Positions 33,366 to 45,795 of a stretch of 64,000 bases of DNA are shown here, in pieces. Within the stretch, counting starts at the first letter, position 1; every line of letters begins with the position of its first letter. The translations under genes and the position numbers were made by a program. Location of the stretch: the NCBI RefSeq assembly GCF_046630445.1, contig NC_092333.1:720370001-720434000 (forward strand), read 5' to 3'. A model generated the notes under the pieces. That model was not told the DNA's origin, did not search any database, and was given only the letters and a program-made list of their open reading frames with translations. The stretch is from Rutidosis leptorrhynchoides (lineage: Eukaryota > Streptophyta > Magnoliopsida > Asterales > Asteraceae).

Positions 33366-34449
33366 TATGCTTTTATTTTTATTTTTCCCTAGAACTAACT
33401 AAAAGTACGAACCCTATTTATTCACATGTTCCTAATTTCATGTACATTACTACGAGTATCGTTTAAGCCTCAAATCCTAGTGCTGTTGTGAGATGGTTAG
33501 TTTAAAAAGTTATACGTTTTGGAGGGAATTTTTGCAGGTTCGTGAGATGGTTAACGTAGTTGCGTTAAACTGCCTTAAAAGTATAGGAGTACGCTATTTC
33601 AACACTATTTTGTTTCATAATGCCCAGACTGGTAAGATGGAAATACGATTAGCTTTTAGTATGGCTTTAGTCAGATTGATCTGCAAACACTGTTTGAATG
33701 TATATGTACCTATATTGATTACGTGTGAAATCGGATTAGAATGAAAATACTTCTGAAATCCTATTTTTGAAAATGAAATTTCGTTTAGGTTATATATAAG
33801 ATTTATATATGCAAAAGCATTGTTCGTATTTCTGATTCTAATATTCCTTTTCCCTGTATAATTATAAAAGTAATATATAAGTTTTGGTGGCAGTTCTTTT
33901 TCCAATAAAATTACTATGATAATGAAATGGATGATACTATTATTTATACGAAATATTCTTCTCCTTTGTTAGTACGGAAAGGTATTCCTATTTTAGGGGT
34001 GAGTTTCTGATGCAAAGCCTCTAAAGATTGCTTTAATATTCTTCTCCTTTGATACTACCGAAATGATACTACCGAAAGGTATTGATCCTATTCTTGTAGT
34101 TGTTCATGCTAAGTATATATATATATGTTATGCCTAATTTTCGTTTGGTTTGATTTGCTCAAATTTGGTTTAATTTATAACAATAGCTTTTTTTAATGGA
34201 GGAATTATTAAGGTCACTGACGGGGGCCATAAGTCACCCACTTGATCATATCAAGGAAGTCACATGTCATGCTCACTTCCTACATCCGTTAGGAGGAAAC
34301 TTTGGGATATTGCACCCAAGAAAAACCCCGAGAAAACCTTGCTAGATATGGACATAACCCACTATTTGTAAGAAAACACTTAGAGAACTCCATAATCAAT
34401 TGTAAAGCAAATTGCATTATTGAATCCCCTATTGTTCTCAGCATGACTT
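33366..34449. other. Spacer left of the composite copia/gypsy insertion
   Basis: Mostly AT-rich sequence. The frame at 33493-33744 has no recognisable domain. From about 34187 (T-run) to 34449, and continuing at 53220-53270 beyond the insertion, the sequence has a repeat-like character (aaaaccccgagaaaacc; aactcatgacctc). It may be an old tRNA-derived repeat in minus orientation that served as the insertion target; this is weak. Confidence 0.35.
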
Positions 34450-34996
34450 TGTTAGAAATCGGATATGAATTGACTGCCGGATTCGTTCTTGAATCGTGTA
34501 ATCACTGTCTCTATAAAGTATTTCGACCCTACGATTGCCACAGTTGCACGAAATCTTTATAGGGATCAAACAAGAACGCAATCAGTGTTTTGGGCAACGA
34601 AATCACTGATCAAATTGTTAGAGAATTTGTGTGTGTTTCTGTTGGTTTGATGAATGCAGAATGATGAACAAAAACGTTCATTAAACTGTTATAGGAAACA
34701 GTTAAACCGAAAGGGTGTAACCCTTCAATTTTGGCGGGAAATTCGGGTATACCAAAAGATGCAACTATTCGCTTATACTCATTCGGGACCCCAGCCAGGG
34801 GCGCTGCCCCTTGGACCCCGCAAGGGGGCGCAGCCCCCTTGACCCCCGCATTTTGCGCGACAGTTAGTAGCCAACTCTTACGGGCGTGTACTCCACACTC
34901 TCCGAACCCGTTGGTAAGTATAACTAGCTAACACCTGCATTCAAGTAAATCGCAACTAACTAAAATGTACGTTGGAAGACACTAAAATCACCAACA
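34450..34996 (-). repeat. 3' LTR of copia element E
   Basis: 547 bp. Same sequence as 52647-53219 except that it holds one fewer copy of a 26-bp GC-rich unit (gccaggggcgctgccccttg...) near 34795-34845. Small frames here are not genes. Confidence 0.92.
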
Positions 34997-35528
34997 AATC
35001 CCCCCCATTTTAGTGTAATCCTTGATTTACTAAAATAACTAAACAACAGAACAAACTAATGCATAAATGGAAATGTTCATGAAGAATTGAATTTCCACTT
35101 AGTATAATATTTACGAGAATTCGAAAATCAGGGTGTTCACGAGGAATTGAACCCTTCAATTCATATGAAAACTATAAAATAATATACACATCAGTTTCTT
35201 ACATATCCCTAAAACAATCTTGACACTATTATAAGCCATGTGTCCCAATCCTTCAGTGAACATATTGGCAGCTAAGTCCAAAGCTCCATTGAAGCGGCAA
35301 AACTTCATGCTCACATAGGTAGTCCTTTTACATCTTGCACCTGCATATGCAATTTTTCAAAAGAACTATTAAGAAGAATAACTTCAACCTAACTCAACTT
35401 GCAGGTCTAAACACATACTTTGGGATCAGAATATTATGTGTTTCAATCTTCAAAAAGTAAGCTTACCTCATTGAATTCAGCTTCTAGCGTTGTACTAGAA
35501 GGGAATTGGGCGTCTCACTTTGGAAGAT

Positions 35529-36149
35529 CTATATGGACTTCAATCCCACTCCAATAGCCGACTTGTGCACTAAGTCTCGGGCTAACGCTTTTGTCAAGTG
35601 ATCCGCTAAGTTTTGTTGCGATCTAACGAAACTTACGGATATCACTCCATGTGAAATCAGCTCGCGAACCATACTATGTCTAACACCTAAGTGTCTAGAC
35701 TTTCCATTGTACATTTGGCTATAAGCCTTAGCTAAAGTAGCTTCACTGTCACAACGGATAGAAATAGGAGATATTGGCTTTGGCCACAAAGGAATTTCAT
35801 GAATCAGATTCCTCAACCAATCAGCTTCCTTACCAGCTGCAGCTAAAGCTACAAATTCAGACTCCATGGTTGAATTTGTAATACACGTTTGCTTCTTAGA
35901 AGCCCATGATATAGCACCTCCTCCAAGTAGGAATATCCAACCAGTCGTAGATGAATGATCTTCGACGTTGGTTATCCAACTTGCATCCGAATATCCTTCC
36001 AAAACTGAAGGAAACCCGGTATAAGTGATACCATAATCCATAGTACCCTTTAAATACTTGAATACTCTAACCACAGCACGCCAATGAGTAGCATTCGGAT
36101 TACTAGTAAACCTACTCAGCTTTCCCACTATGAAAGCAATATCGGGGCG
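35529..36149 (-). CDS. RNase H part of copia element E (beyond the gypsy insertion)
   Basis: The C-terminal portion of the copia polyprotein: LSRFTSNPNATHWRAVVRVFKYLKGT, YSDASWITNVEDHSSTTGW, ISWASKKQTCITNSTMESEFVAL, IRCDSEATLAKAYS and HSMVRELI...VRSQQNLADHLTKAL. This is the copia RNase H pattern. It is separated from the RT part at 49256 only by element G and its TGTGC duplication. Confidence 0.85.
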   Translation of the reverse strand, partial: RPDIAFIVGKLSRFTSNPNATHWRAVVRVFKYLKGTMDYGITYTGFPSVLEGYSDASWITNVEDHSSTTGWIFLLGGGAISWASKKQTCITNSTMESEFVALAAAGKEADWLRNLIHEIPLWPKPISPISIRCDSEATLAKAYSQMYNGKSRHLGVRHSMVRELISHGVISVSFVRSQQNLADHLTKALARDLVHKSAIGVGLKSI

Positions 36150-36154
36150 TGTGC

Positions 36155-39100
36155 TGAAATGTCCCGTTCTTATTGATTAAAAACGTTCCATATTAATTGA
36201 TTTCGTTGCGAGGTTTTGACCTCTATATGAGACGTTTTTCAAAGACTGCATTCATTTTTAAACAAACCATAACCTTTATTTCATCAATAAAGGTTTAAAA
36301 AGCTTTACGTAGATTATCAAATAATGATAATCTAAAATATCCTGTTTACACACGACCATTACATAATGGTTTACAATACAAATATGTTACAACAAAATAA
36401 GTTTCTTGAATGCAGTTTTTACACAATATCATACAAGCATGGACTCCAAATCTTGTCCTTATTTAAGTATGCGACAGCGGAAGCTCTTAATAATCACCTG
36501 AGAATAAACATGCTTAAAACGTCAACAAAAATGTTGGTGAGTTATAGGTTTAACCTATATATATCAAATCGTAACAATAGACCACAAGATTTCATATTTC
36601 AATACACATCCCATACATAGAGATAAAAATCATTCATATGGTGAACACCTGGTAACCGACAATAACAAGATGCATATATAAGAATATCCCCATCATTCCG
36701 GGACACCCTTCGGATATGATATAAATTTCGAAGTACTAAAGCATCCGGTACTTTGGATGGGGTTTGTTAGGCCCAATAGATCTATCTTTAGGATTCGCGT
36801 CAATTAGGGTGTCTGTTCCCTAATTCTTAGATTACCAGACTTAATAAAAAGGGGCATATTCGATTTCGATAATTCAACCATAGAATGTAGTTTCACGTAC
36901 TTGTGTCTATTTTGTAAATCATTTATAAAACCTGCATGTATTCTCATCCCAAAAATATTAGATTTTAAAAGTGGGACTATAACTCACTTTCACAGATTTT
37001 TACTTCGTCGGGAAGTAAGACTTGGCCACTGGTTGATTCACGAACCTATAACAATATATACATATATATCAAAGTATGTTCAAAATATATTTACAACACT
37101 TTTAATATATTTTGATGTTTTAAGTTTATTAAGTCAGCTGTCCTCGTTAGTAACCTACAACTAGTTGTCCACAGTTAGATGTACAGAAATAAATCGATAA
37201 ATATTATCTTGAATCAATCCACGACCCAGTGTATACGTATCTCAGTATTGATCACAACTCAAACTATATATATTTTGGAATCAACCTCAACCCTGTATAG
37301 CTAACTCCAACATTCACATATAGAGTGTCTATGGTTGTTCCGAAATATATATAGATGTGTCGACATGATAGGTCGAAACATTGTATACGTGTCTATGGTA
37401 TCTCAAGATTACATAATATATAATACAAGTTGATTAAGTTATGGTTGGAATAGATTTGTTACCAATTTTCACGTAGCTAAAATGAGAAAAATTATCCAAT
37501 CTTGTTTTACCCATAACTTCTTCATTTTAAATCCGTTTTGAGTGAATCAAATTGCTATGGTTTCATATTGAACTTTATTTTATGAATCTAAACAAAAAAA
37601 GTATAGGTTTCTAGTCGGAAAAATAAGTTACAAGTCGTTTTTGTACAGGTAGTCATTTCAGTCGAAAGAACGACGTCTAGATGACCATTTTAGAAAACAT
37701 ACTTCCACTTTGAGTTTAACCATAATTTTTGGATATAGTTTCATGTTCATAATAAAAATCATTTTCTCAGAATAACAACTTTTAAATCAAAGTTTATCAT
37801 AGTTTTTAATTAACTAACCCAAAACAGCCCGCGGTGTTACTACGACGGCGTAAATCCGGTTTTACGGTGTTTTTCGTGTTTCCAGGTTTTAAATCATTAA
37901 GTTAGCATATCATATAGATATAGAACATGTGTTTAGTTGATTTTAAAAGTCAAGTTAGAAGGATTAACTTTTGTTTGCGAACAAGTTTAGAATTAACTAA
38001 ACTATGTTCTAGTGATTACAAGTTTAAACCTTCGAATAAGATAGCTTTATATGTATGAATCGAATGATGTTATGAACATCATTACTACCTTAAGTTCCTT
38101 GGATGAACCTACTGGAAAAGAGAAAAATGGATCTAGCTTCAATGGATCCTTGGATGGCTCAAAGTTCTTGAAACAAAATCATGACACGAAAACAAGTTCA
38201 AGTAAGATCATCACTTGAAATAAGATTGTTATAGTTATAGAAATTGAACCAAAGTTTGAATATGATTATTACCTTGTATTAGAATGATAACCTACTGTAA
38301 GAAACAAAGATTTCTTGAGGTTGGATGATCACCTTACAAGATTGGAAGTGAGCTAGCAAACTTGAAAGTATTCTTGATTTTATGAAACTAGAACTTTTGG
38401 AATTTATGAAGAACACTTAGAACTTGAAGATAGAACTTGAGAGAGTTCAATTAGATGAAGAAAATTGAAGAATTAAAGTGTTTGTAGGTGTTTTTGGTCG
38501 TTGGTGTATGGATTAGATATAAAGGATATGTAATTTTGTTTTCATGTAAATAAGTCATGAATGATTACTCATATTTTTGTAATCTTATGAGATATTTCAT
38601 GCTAGTTGCCAAATGATGGTTCCCACATGTGTTAGGTGACTCACATGGGCTGCTAAGAGCTGATCATTGGAGTGTATATACCAATAGTACATACATCTAA
38701 AAGCTGTGTATTGTACGAGTACGAATACGGGTGCATACGAGTAGAATTGTTGATGAAACTGAACGAGAATGTAATTGTAAGCATTTTTGTTAAGTAGAAG
38801 TATTTTGATAAGTGTATTGAAGTCTTTCAAAAGTGTATAAATACATATTAAAACACTACATGTATATACATTTTAACTGAGTCGTTAAGTCATCGTTAGT
38901 CGTTACATGTAAGTGTTGTTTTGAAACCTTTAGGTTAACGATCTTGTTAAATGTTGTTAACCCAATGTTTATAATAACAAAAGAGATTTTAAATTATTAT
39001 ATTATCATGATATTATGATGTACAAATATCTCTTAATATGATATATATACATTAAATGTCGTTACAACGATAAACGTTACATATATGTCTCGTTTCAAAA

Positions 39101-39406
39101 TCATTAAGTTAGTAGTCTTGTTTTTACATATGTAGTTCATTGTTAATATAATTAATGATATGTTTACTTATCATAATATCATGTTAACTATATATATAAC
39201 CATATATATGTCATCATATAGTTTTTTTACAAGTTTTAACGTTCGTGAATCACCGGTCAACTTGGGTGGTCAATTGTCTATATGAAACCTATTTCAATTA
39301 ATCAAGTCTTAACAAGTTTGATTGCTTAACATGTTGGAAACATTTAATCATGTAAACATCAATCTCAATTAATATATATAAACATGGAAAAGTTCGGGTC
39401 ACTACA
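36155..39406 (-). repeat. 3' LTR of gypsy element G
   Basis: A 3252-bp TG...CA repeat, essentially identical to 45999-49250. Its small open frames (for example 36366-36620, 36901-37164, 38597-38830) recur unchanged in the other LTR and have no recognisable domain. The sequence around 37826-37870 is a GC-richer island. Confidence 0.95.
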
Positions 39407-39407
39407 G

Positions 39408-39421
39408 TACCTACCCGTTAA
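39408..39421 (-). other. Polypurine tract of element G
   Basis: TTAACGGGTAGGTA in element sense, immediately before the 3' LTR, which ends (plus strand) at 39406. It follows an AATTTCGGGACGAAATTT block that element A also has before its own tract. Confidence 0.8.
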
Positions 39422-39441
39422 ATAAATTTCGTCCCGAAATT

Positions 39442-42400
39442 TTAAGCTGTTGAAGGTGTTGACGAATCTTCTGGAAATAGATGCGGGTATTTCTTCTTCA
39501 TCTGATCTTCACGCTCCCAGGTGAACTCGGGTCCTCTACGAGCATTCCATCGAACCTTAACAATTGGTATCTTGTTTTGCTTAAGTCTTTTAACCTCACG
39601 ATCCATTATTTCGACGGGTTCTTCGATGAATTGGAGTTTTTCGTTGATTTGGATTTCATCTAACGGAATAGTGAGATCTTCTTTAGCAAAACATTTCTTC
39701 AAATTCGAGACGTGGAAAGTGTTATGTACAGCCGCGAGTTGTTGAGGTAACTCAAGTCGGTAAGCTACTGGTCCGACACGATCAATAATCTTGAATGGTC
39801 CAATATACCTTGGATTTAATTTCCCTCGTTTACCAAATCGAACAACGCCTTTCCAAGGTGAAACTTTAAGCATGACCATCTCTCCAATTTCAAATTCTAT
39901 ATCTTTTCTTTTAATGTCAGCGTAGCTCTTTTGTCGACTTTGGGCGGTTTTCAACCGTTGTTGAATTTGGATGATCTTCTCGGTAGTTTCTTGTATAATC
40001 TCCGGACCCGTAATCTGTCTATCCCCCACCTCACTCCAACAAATCGGAGACCTGCACTTTCTACCATAAAGTGCTTCAAACGGTGCCATCTCAATGCTTG
40101 AATGGTAGCTGTTGTTGTAGGAAAATTCTGCTAACGGTAGATGTCGATCCCAACTGTTTCCGAAATCAATAACACATGCTCGTAGCATGTCTTCAAGCGT
40201 TTGTATCGTCCTTTCGCTCTGCCCATCAGTTTGTGGATGATAGGCAGTACTCATGTCTAGACGAGTTCCTAATGCTTGCTGTAATGTCTGCCAGAATCTT
40301 GAAATAAATCTGCCATCCCTATCAGAGATAATAGAGATTGGTATTCCATGTCTGGAGATGACTTCCTTCAAATACAGTCGTGCTAACTTCTCCATCTTGT
40401 CATCTTCTCTTATTGGTAGGAAGTGTGCTGATTTGGTGAGACGATCAACTATTACCCAAATAGTATCAAAACCACTTGCAGTCCTTGGCAATTTAGTGAT
40501 GAAATCCATGGTAATGTTTTCCCATTTCCATTCCAGGATTTCGGGTTGTTGAAGTAGACCTGATGGTTTCTGATGCTCAGCTTTGACCTTAGAACACGTC
40601 AAACATTCTCCTACGTATTTAGCAACATCGGCTTTCATACCCGGCCACCAAAAATGTTTCTTGAGATCCTTGTACATCTTCCCCGTTCCAGGATGTATTG
40701 AGTATCTGGTTTTATGAGCTTCTCTAAGTACCGTTTCTCTCATATCTCCAAATTTTGGTACCCAAATCCTTTCAGCCCTATACCGGGTTCCGTCTTCCCG
40801 AATATTAAGATGCTTCTCCGATCCTTTGGGTATTTCATCCTTTAAATTTCCCTCTTTTAAAACTCCTTGTTGCGCCTCCTTTATTTGAGTAGTAATGTTA
40901 TTATGAATCATTATATTCATAGATTTTACCCGAATGGGTTCTCTATCCTTCCTGCTCAAGGCATCGGCTACCACATTTGCCTTCCCCGGGTGGTAACGAA
41001 TCTCAAAATCGTAATCATTCAATAATTCAATCCACCTACACTGCCTCATATTCAGTTATTTCTGATTAAATATGTGTTGAAGACTTTTGTGGTCGGTATA
41101 TATAATACTTTTGACCCCATATAAGTAGTGCCTCCAAGTCTTTAATGCAAAAACAACCGCGCCTAATTCCAAATCATGCGTCGTATAATTTTGTTCGTGA
41201 ATCTTCAATTGTCTAGACGCATAAGCAATCACCTTCGTTCGTTGCATTAATACACAACCGAGACCTTTCTTTGATGCGTCACAATAAATCACAAAATCAT
41301 CATTCCCTTCAGGCAATGACAATATAGGTGCCGTAGTTAGCTTTTTCTTCAATAACTGAAACGCTTTCTCTTGTTCATCATTCCATTCAAATTTCTTCCC
41401 TTTATGCGTTAATGCAGTCAAGGGTTTTGCTATTCTGGAAAAGTCTTGGATGAACCTTCTGTAGTAACCAGCTAGTCCTAAAAACTGGCGTATGTGTTTC
41501 GGAGTTTTCGGGGTTTCCCACTTTTCAACAGTTTCTATCTTTGCCGGATCCACCTTAATACCTTCTTTGTTCACTATGTGACCGAGGAATTGAACTTCTT
41601 CCAACCAAAATGCACACTTTGAAAACTTAGCGTACAATTCTTCCTTCCTCAATACTTCTAACACCTTTCTCAAATGTTCACCGTGTTCTTGGTCATTCTT
41701 TGAGTAAATAAGTATGTCATCAATGAAAACAATGACAAACTTGTCAAGGTATGGTCCACACACTCGGTTCATAAGGTCCATGAACACAGCTGGTGCATTA
41801 GTTAAACCAAACGGCATGACCATAAACTCGTAATGACCGTAACGTGTTCTGAAAGCAGTCTTTGGAATATCATCTTCTTTCACCCGCATTTGATGATACC
41901 CGGAACGTAAGTCAATCTTTGAATAAACAGACGAGCCTTGTAGTTGATCAAATAAGTCGTCGATTCTCGGTAGTGGGTAGCGGTTCTTGATGGTAAGTTT
42001 GTTCAACTCTCGGTAGTCGATACACAACCTGAATGTACCATCTTTCTTCTTGACAAACAAAACAGGAGCTCCCCACGGTGATGTGCTTGGTCGAATGAAA
42101 CCACGCTCTAAAAGTTCTTGTAATTGGCTTTGCAGTTCTTTCATCTCGCTGGGTGCGAGTCTGTAAGGAGCACGAGCTATTGGTGCAGCTCCTGGTACAA
42201 GATCTATTTGAAATTCAACGGATCGATGTGGGGGTAATCCCGGTAATTCTTTCGGAAATACATCGGGAAATTCTTTTGCAATGGGAACATCATTGATGCT
42301 CTTTTCTTCAGTTTGTACTTTCTCGACGTGTGCTAGAACAGCATAGCAACCTTTTCTTATTAGTTTTTGTGCCTTCAAATTACTAATAAGATGTAGCTTC

Positions 42401-42850
42401 GTGTTGCCCTTTTCTCCGTACACCATTAAGGGTTTTCCTTTTTCTCGTATAATGCGAATTGCATTTTTGTAACAAACGATCTCCGCTTTCACTTCTTTCA
42501 ACCAGTCCATACCGATTATCACATCAAAACTCCCTAACTCTACTGGTATCAAATCAATCTTAAATGTTTCGCTAACCAGTTTAATTTCTCGATTCCGACA
42601 TATATTATCTGCTGAAATTAATTTACCATTTGCTAATTCGAGTAAAAATTTACTATCCAAAGGCGTCAATGGACAACTTAATTTAGCACAAAAATCTCTA
42701 CTCATATAGCTTCTATCCGCACCCGAATCAAATAAAACGTAAGCAGATTTATTGTCAATAAGAAACGTACCCGTAACAAGCTCCGGGTCTTCCTGTGCCT
42801 CTACCGCATTAATATTGAAAACTCTTCCACGGCCTTGTCCATTCGTGTTC
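39442..42850 (-). pseudogene. pol region of element G (protease, RT, RNase H, integrase, chromodomain-type end)
   Basis: Protease with [10 protein letters not shown] near 42720 and [12 protein letters not shown] near 42500. RT with [25 protein letters not shown] and [13 protein letters not shown] near 41710. RNase H with [15 protein letters not shown]. Integrase zinc region ending CLTCSKVK near 40590, [18 protein letters not shown] and [13 protein letters not shown]. The end is GPF/Y ([10 protein letters not shown]) and a chromodomain-like [18 protein letters not shown]. The order RT-RH-INT plus this tail marks a chromovirus close to element A. It is almost whole. Confidence 0.85.
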
Positions 42851-42999
42851 TCCTGGTTCGGGCAATTTCTAATAATGTGGCCTGGTTTTCCACATTTATA
42901 ACAAACTACATTGGCATAACTTGCTCCGACACTACTTGCTCCGCCATTACTCGTTCCGACACCATTTGTTCCTTTCGTTCTATTAACCCCTGGTCCGTA

Positions 43000-44013
43000 G
43001 ACCTCACACTTCGCCGCGCTATGACCATTTCTTTTACACTTGTTGCAAAATTTGGTGCAGAACCCCGAGTGATTCTTTTCACACCTTTGGCATAGTTGCT
43101 TCTGATTGTTGTTGTTGTTGCGGTTATTATTGTTGTTGGGATGATTGTTGTAGTTGCTGTTGTTGTTGTTGTTGTTGTTGGGCCGTTTGTTGTAGTTGCG
43201 ATTGATGTTGCGATTGTTGGGATAATTGTTGCGATTATTGTTGTAATTGCTGTTGTTGTTGTATTGGTGATTCTTATCACCGTTTTCCTCCCACTTTCTT
43301 TTGACTTGCTTCACATTGGCCTCTTCAGCAGTCTGTTCTTTAATTCTTTCTTCAATCTGGTTCACTAGTTTGTGAGCCATTCTACATGCCTGTTGTATGG
43401 AGGCGGGCTCGTGTGAACTTATATCTTCTTGGATTCTTTCCGGTAATCCTTTCACAAACGCGTCAATCTTCTCTTCCTCATCTTCGAATGCTCCCGGACA
43501 CAATAGGCACAATTCTGTGAATCGTCTTTCGTACGTGGTAATATCAAATCCTTGGGTTCGTAACCCTCTAAGTTCTGTCTTGAGCTTATTGACCTCGGTT
43601 CTGGGACGGTACTTCTCGTTCATCAAGTGCTTGAATGCTGACCACGGTAGTGCGTACGCATCATCTTGTCCCACTTACTCTAGATAGGTATTCCACCATG
43701 TTAACGCAGAACCTGTGAAGGTATGCGTAGCGTACTTCACTTTGTCCTCTTCAGTACACTTACTTATGGCAAACACCGATTCAACCTTCTCGGTCCACCG
43801 TTTCAATCCGATCGGTCCTTCGGTTCCATCAAATTCCAAAGGTTTGCAGGCAGTGAATTCTTTGTAGGTGCATCCTACACGATTTCCTGTACTGCTAGAT
43901 CCAAGGTTATTGTTGGTATGTAGCGCAGCCTGTACTGTGGCTATGTTTGAAGCTAGAAAAGTACGAAATTCCTCTTCATTCATATTCACGGTGTGTCGAG
44001 TAGTCGGTGCCAT
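43000..44013 (-). pseudogene. gag region of element G
   Basis: Starts MAPTTRHTVNMNEEEFRTF, in the same kind of start context (ttttgaagga) as gag of element A. It contains the Retrotrans_gag core ([40 protein letters not shown]), an Asn-rich low-complexity stretch (about 43280-43080) and cysteine knuckles ([44 protein letters not shown] near 42880). A fossil in the sense used here; family and parts only. Confidence 0.8.
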
Positions 44014-44152
44014 TTCCTTCAAAATAGTTAAATGGAACAAGTTAATCATACAGAATATTAAGAGTAGTTAATAGTATTTCGTAGCATAATATGAACTCAT
44101 TTATAAAAGCTTTTTCTTCATATTAGCGTTTTATAAGTTTAAATTCGGGTAG

Positions 44153-44166
44153 TACCTACCCGTTAA
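44153..44166 (-). repeat. Internal polypurine-tract-like motif (element G)
   Basis: TACCTACCCGTTAA on the plus strand, the same 14 bases as the true polypurine tract at 39408-39421. It lies between the F-box ORF and gag. Confidence 0.65.
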
Positions 44167-44354
44167 GTTCATACTTAGTAGCTAATATACAATTCAACTA
44201 CTACAATTCTATATGAAAAACTGATTATAATAATATTTCGCGTTCAAACTTTTATACAATATTTTACAAACTTACAATACCGCTTATTTTACATAAAGCA
44301 TGAAATATAGCACACAATAACTTTGATACAAGATAGTTGTGAAGACAATTCTAG

Positions 44355-45038
44355 CTAGTACACAAGTCGTTCAGCAAAGGCAATAAAGACACGTAATTCA
44401 TACGTCCAGAAACAAGTCATGCATTCTGGTTTTACTAGGACTACTTCCCATCCTTGGTCTTGTGCAACATAACCGTTATGGCCGTTGATAAGACAGCGTG
44501 TTGTAACGTCATCAAAGGGACGAGGGTTACGTAATGTCCAACAGTCCCGTAATAATCTAAAAACCTCATTTCTTACCCCAATTACCGACTCCGTCACTTG
44601 TGGAAACGTTTTGTTTAATAGTTGTAGCCCGATGTTCTTGTTCTCACTTTGGTGAGAAGCGAACATTACTAATCCGTAAGCATAACATGCTTCTTTATGT
44701 TGCATGTTAGCCGCTTTTTCTAAATCACTAAGTCCAATATTCGGATATATTGAGTCAAAATAATTTCTTAACCCGTTGCGTAAAATAGCATTTGGGTTCC
44801 CCGCAATATATGCGTCAAAGTAAACACATCGTAACTTATGGGTTTCCCAATGTGATATCCCCCATCTTTCAAACGAAAGTCTCTTATAAACCAAGACATT
44901 CTTGGAACGTTCTTCGAATGTCTTACAAACTGATCTCGCCTTAAATAGTTGTGCCGAAGAATTCTGGCCGACTCTAGACAAGATTTCATCAATCATGTCT
45001 CCGGGTAGGTCTCTTAAAATATTGGGTTGTCTATCCAT
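44355..45038 (-). CDS. F-box protein, At2g35280-like, carried inside gypsy element G
   Basis: An intact 227-aa ORF in element sense. The N terminus (ILRDLPGDMIDEILSRVGQNSSAQLFKARSVCKTFEERSKNVLVYKRLSF, residues 7-55) is an F-box, the SKP1-binding module of SCF ubiquitin ligases. Residues about 85-135 (GNPNAILRNGLRNYF...GLSDLEKAANMQHKEACYAYGLVMFAS) match the Sel1/TPR-like repeat found in plant F-box proteins of the At2g35280 type. The C-terminal part includes Cys/Trp-rich sequence (CWTLRNPRPF, CMTCFWTYELR) as in that family. It has no counterpart in standard gypsy elements and lies between the primer binding site and gag, about 950 bp from the primer site. It is most simply a captured host gene, apparently complete and without introns. 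Whether it is translated is unknown. Confidence 0.75.
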   Translation of the reverse strand: MDRQPNILRDLPGDMIDEILSRVGQNSSAQLFKARSVCKTFEERSKNVLVYKRLSFERWGISHWETHKLRCVYFDAYIAGNPNAILRNGLRNYFDSIYPNIGLSDLEKAANMQHKEACYAYGLVMFASHQSENKNIGLQLLNKTFPQVTESVIGVRNEVFRLLRDCWTLRNPRPFDDVTTRCLINGHNGYVAQDQGWEVVLVKPECMTCFWTYELRVFIAFAERLVY

Positions 45039-45174
45039 TTTGTGTTTTTAAACTGTAAAATAGACAAGAGTTAGATTCATAAAAAAATACTTATTAATAC
45101 AAGCAATTTTTACATATATCATAAAGCATAAGAACACTATATTCCATATATTACACCACACGAATACAACTATC

Positions 45175-45795
45175 TTATTCCGACTCGCTCGTTTCTTCTT
45201 CTTCGGTTTTGGTTCGTTTTGCCAAGTTTCTAGGGATATATGATGTTCCCCTAATACGAGCCGTTGTTGTCCACATTGGTTTAGAAAAACCTGGTGGTTT
45301 AGAGGTTCCCGGGTCATTGTTACAACTTAAGGACTTCGGGGGTTGACGATACATATAAAGTTCATCGGGGTTGGAATTAGATTTCTCTATTTTTATGCCC
45401 TTTCCCTTATTATTTTCTTTTGCCTTTTTAAATTCAGTTGGGGTAATTTCTATAACATCATCGGAATTCTCGTCGGAATCCGATTCATCGGAGAATTGGT
45501 AATCCTCCCAATATTTTGCTTCCTTGGCGGAAACACCATTGACCATAATTAACTTTGGTCGGTTGGTTGAGGATTTTCTTTTACTTAACCGTTTTATTAT
45601 TTCCCCCACCGGTTCTATTTCTTCATCCGGTTCCGATTCTTCTTCCGGTTCCGATTCTTCTTCCGGTTCCGACTCTTCTTCCGGTTCCTCTTCGGGAACT
45701 TGTGAATCAGTCCACAAATCATTCCAATTTACATTTGACTCTTCATTATTATTAGGTGAGTCAATGGGACTTGTTCTAGAGGTAGACGTCTATCA
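45175..45795 (-). CDS. Extra acidic ORF of element G, about 200 aa, function unknown
   Basis: An open stretch in element sense between the primer binding site and the F-box ORF. The frame is open from about 45795 (TSTSRTSPIDSPNNNEES...), but I see no ATG at its head. Either it starts at a non-AUG codon, or, more likely, it is the 3' exon of a spliced transcript; an acceptor-like tgtgatag ends at about 45796. The product has tandem PEEESEPEEESE repeats near its N terminus, a basic stretch (IIKRLSKRKSSTNRPK), a second acidic block (FSDESDSDENSDD) and a basic tail (RNLAKRTKTEEEE). Such alternating acidic and basic low-complexity sequence is common in nuclear or chromatin-binding proteins, but no domain is recognised. 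The plus-strand Ser/Gly frame opposite is a shadow. Confidence 0.5.

Noticed and set aside
33493-33744. An 83-aa plus-strand frame
   Set aside because: No domain, no codon or context support; AT-rich spacer.
36366-38830. Frames of 77-87 aa at 36366, 36901 and 38597, repeated at 46210, 46745 and 48441
   Set aside because: Identical because they lie in the two LTRs of element G; no recognisable domain, low coding character.
42835-43687. Plus-strand frames opposite element G gag (Val/Ile-rich)
   Set aside because: Shadows of the Asn-rich gag low-complexity stretch.
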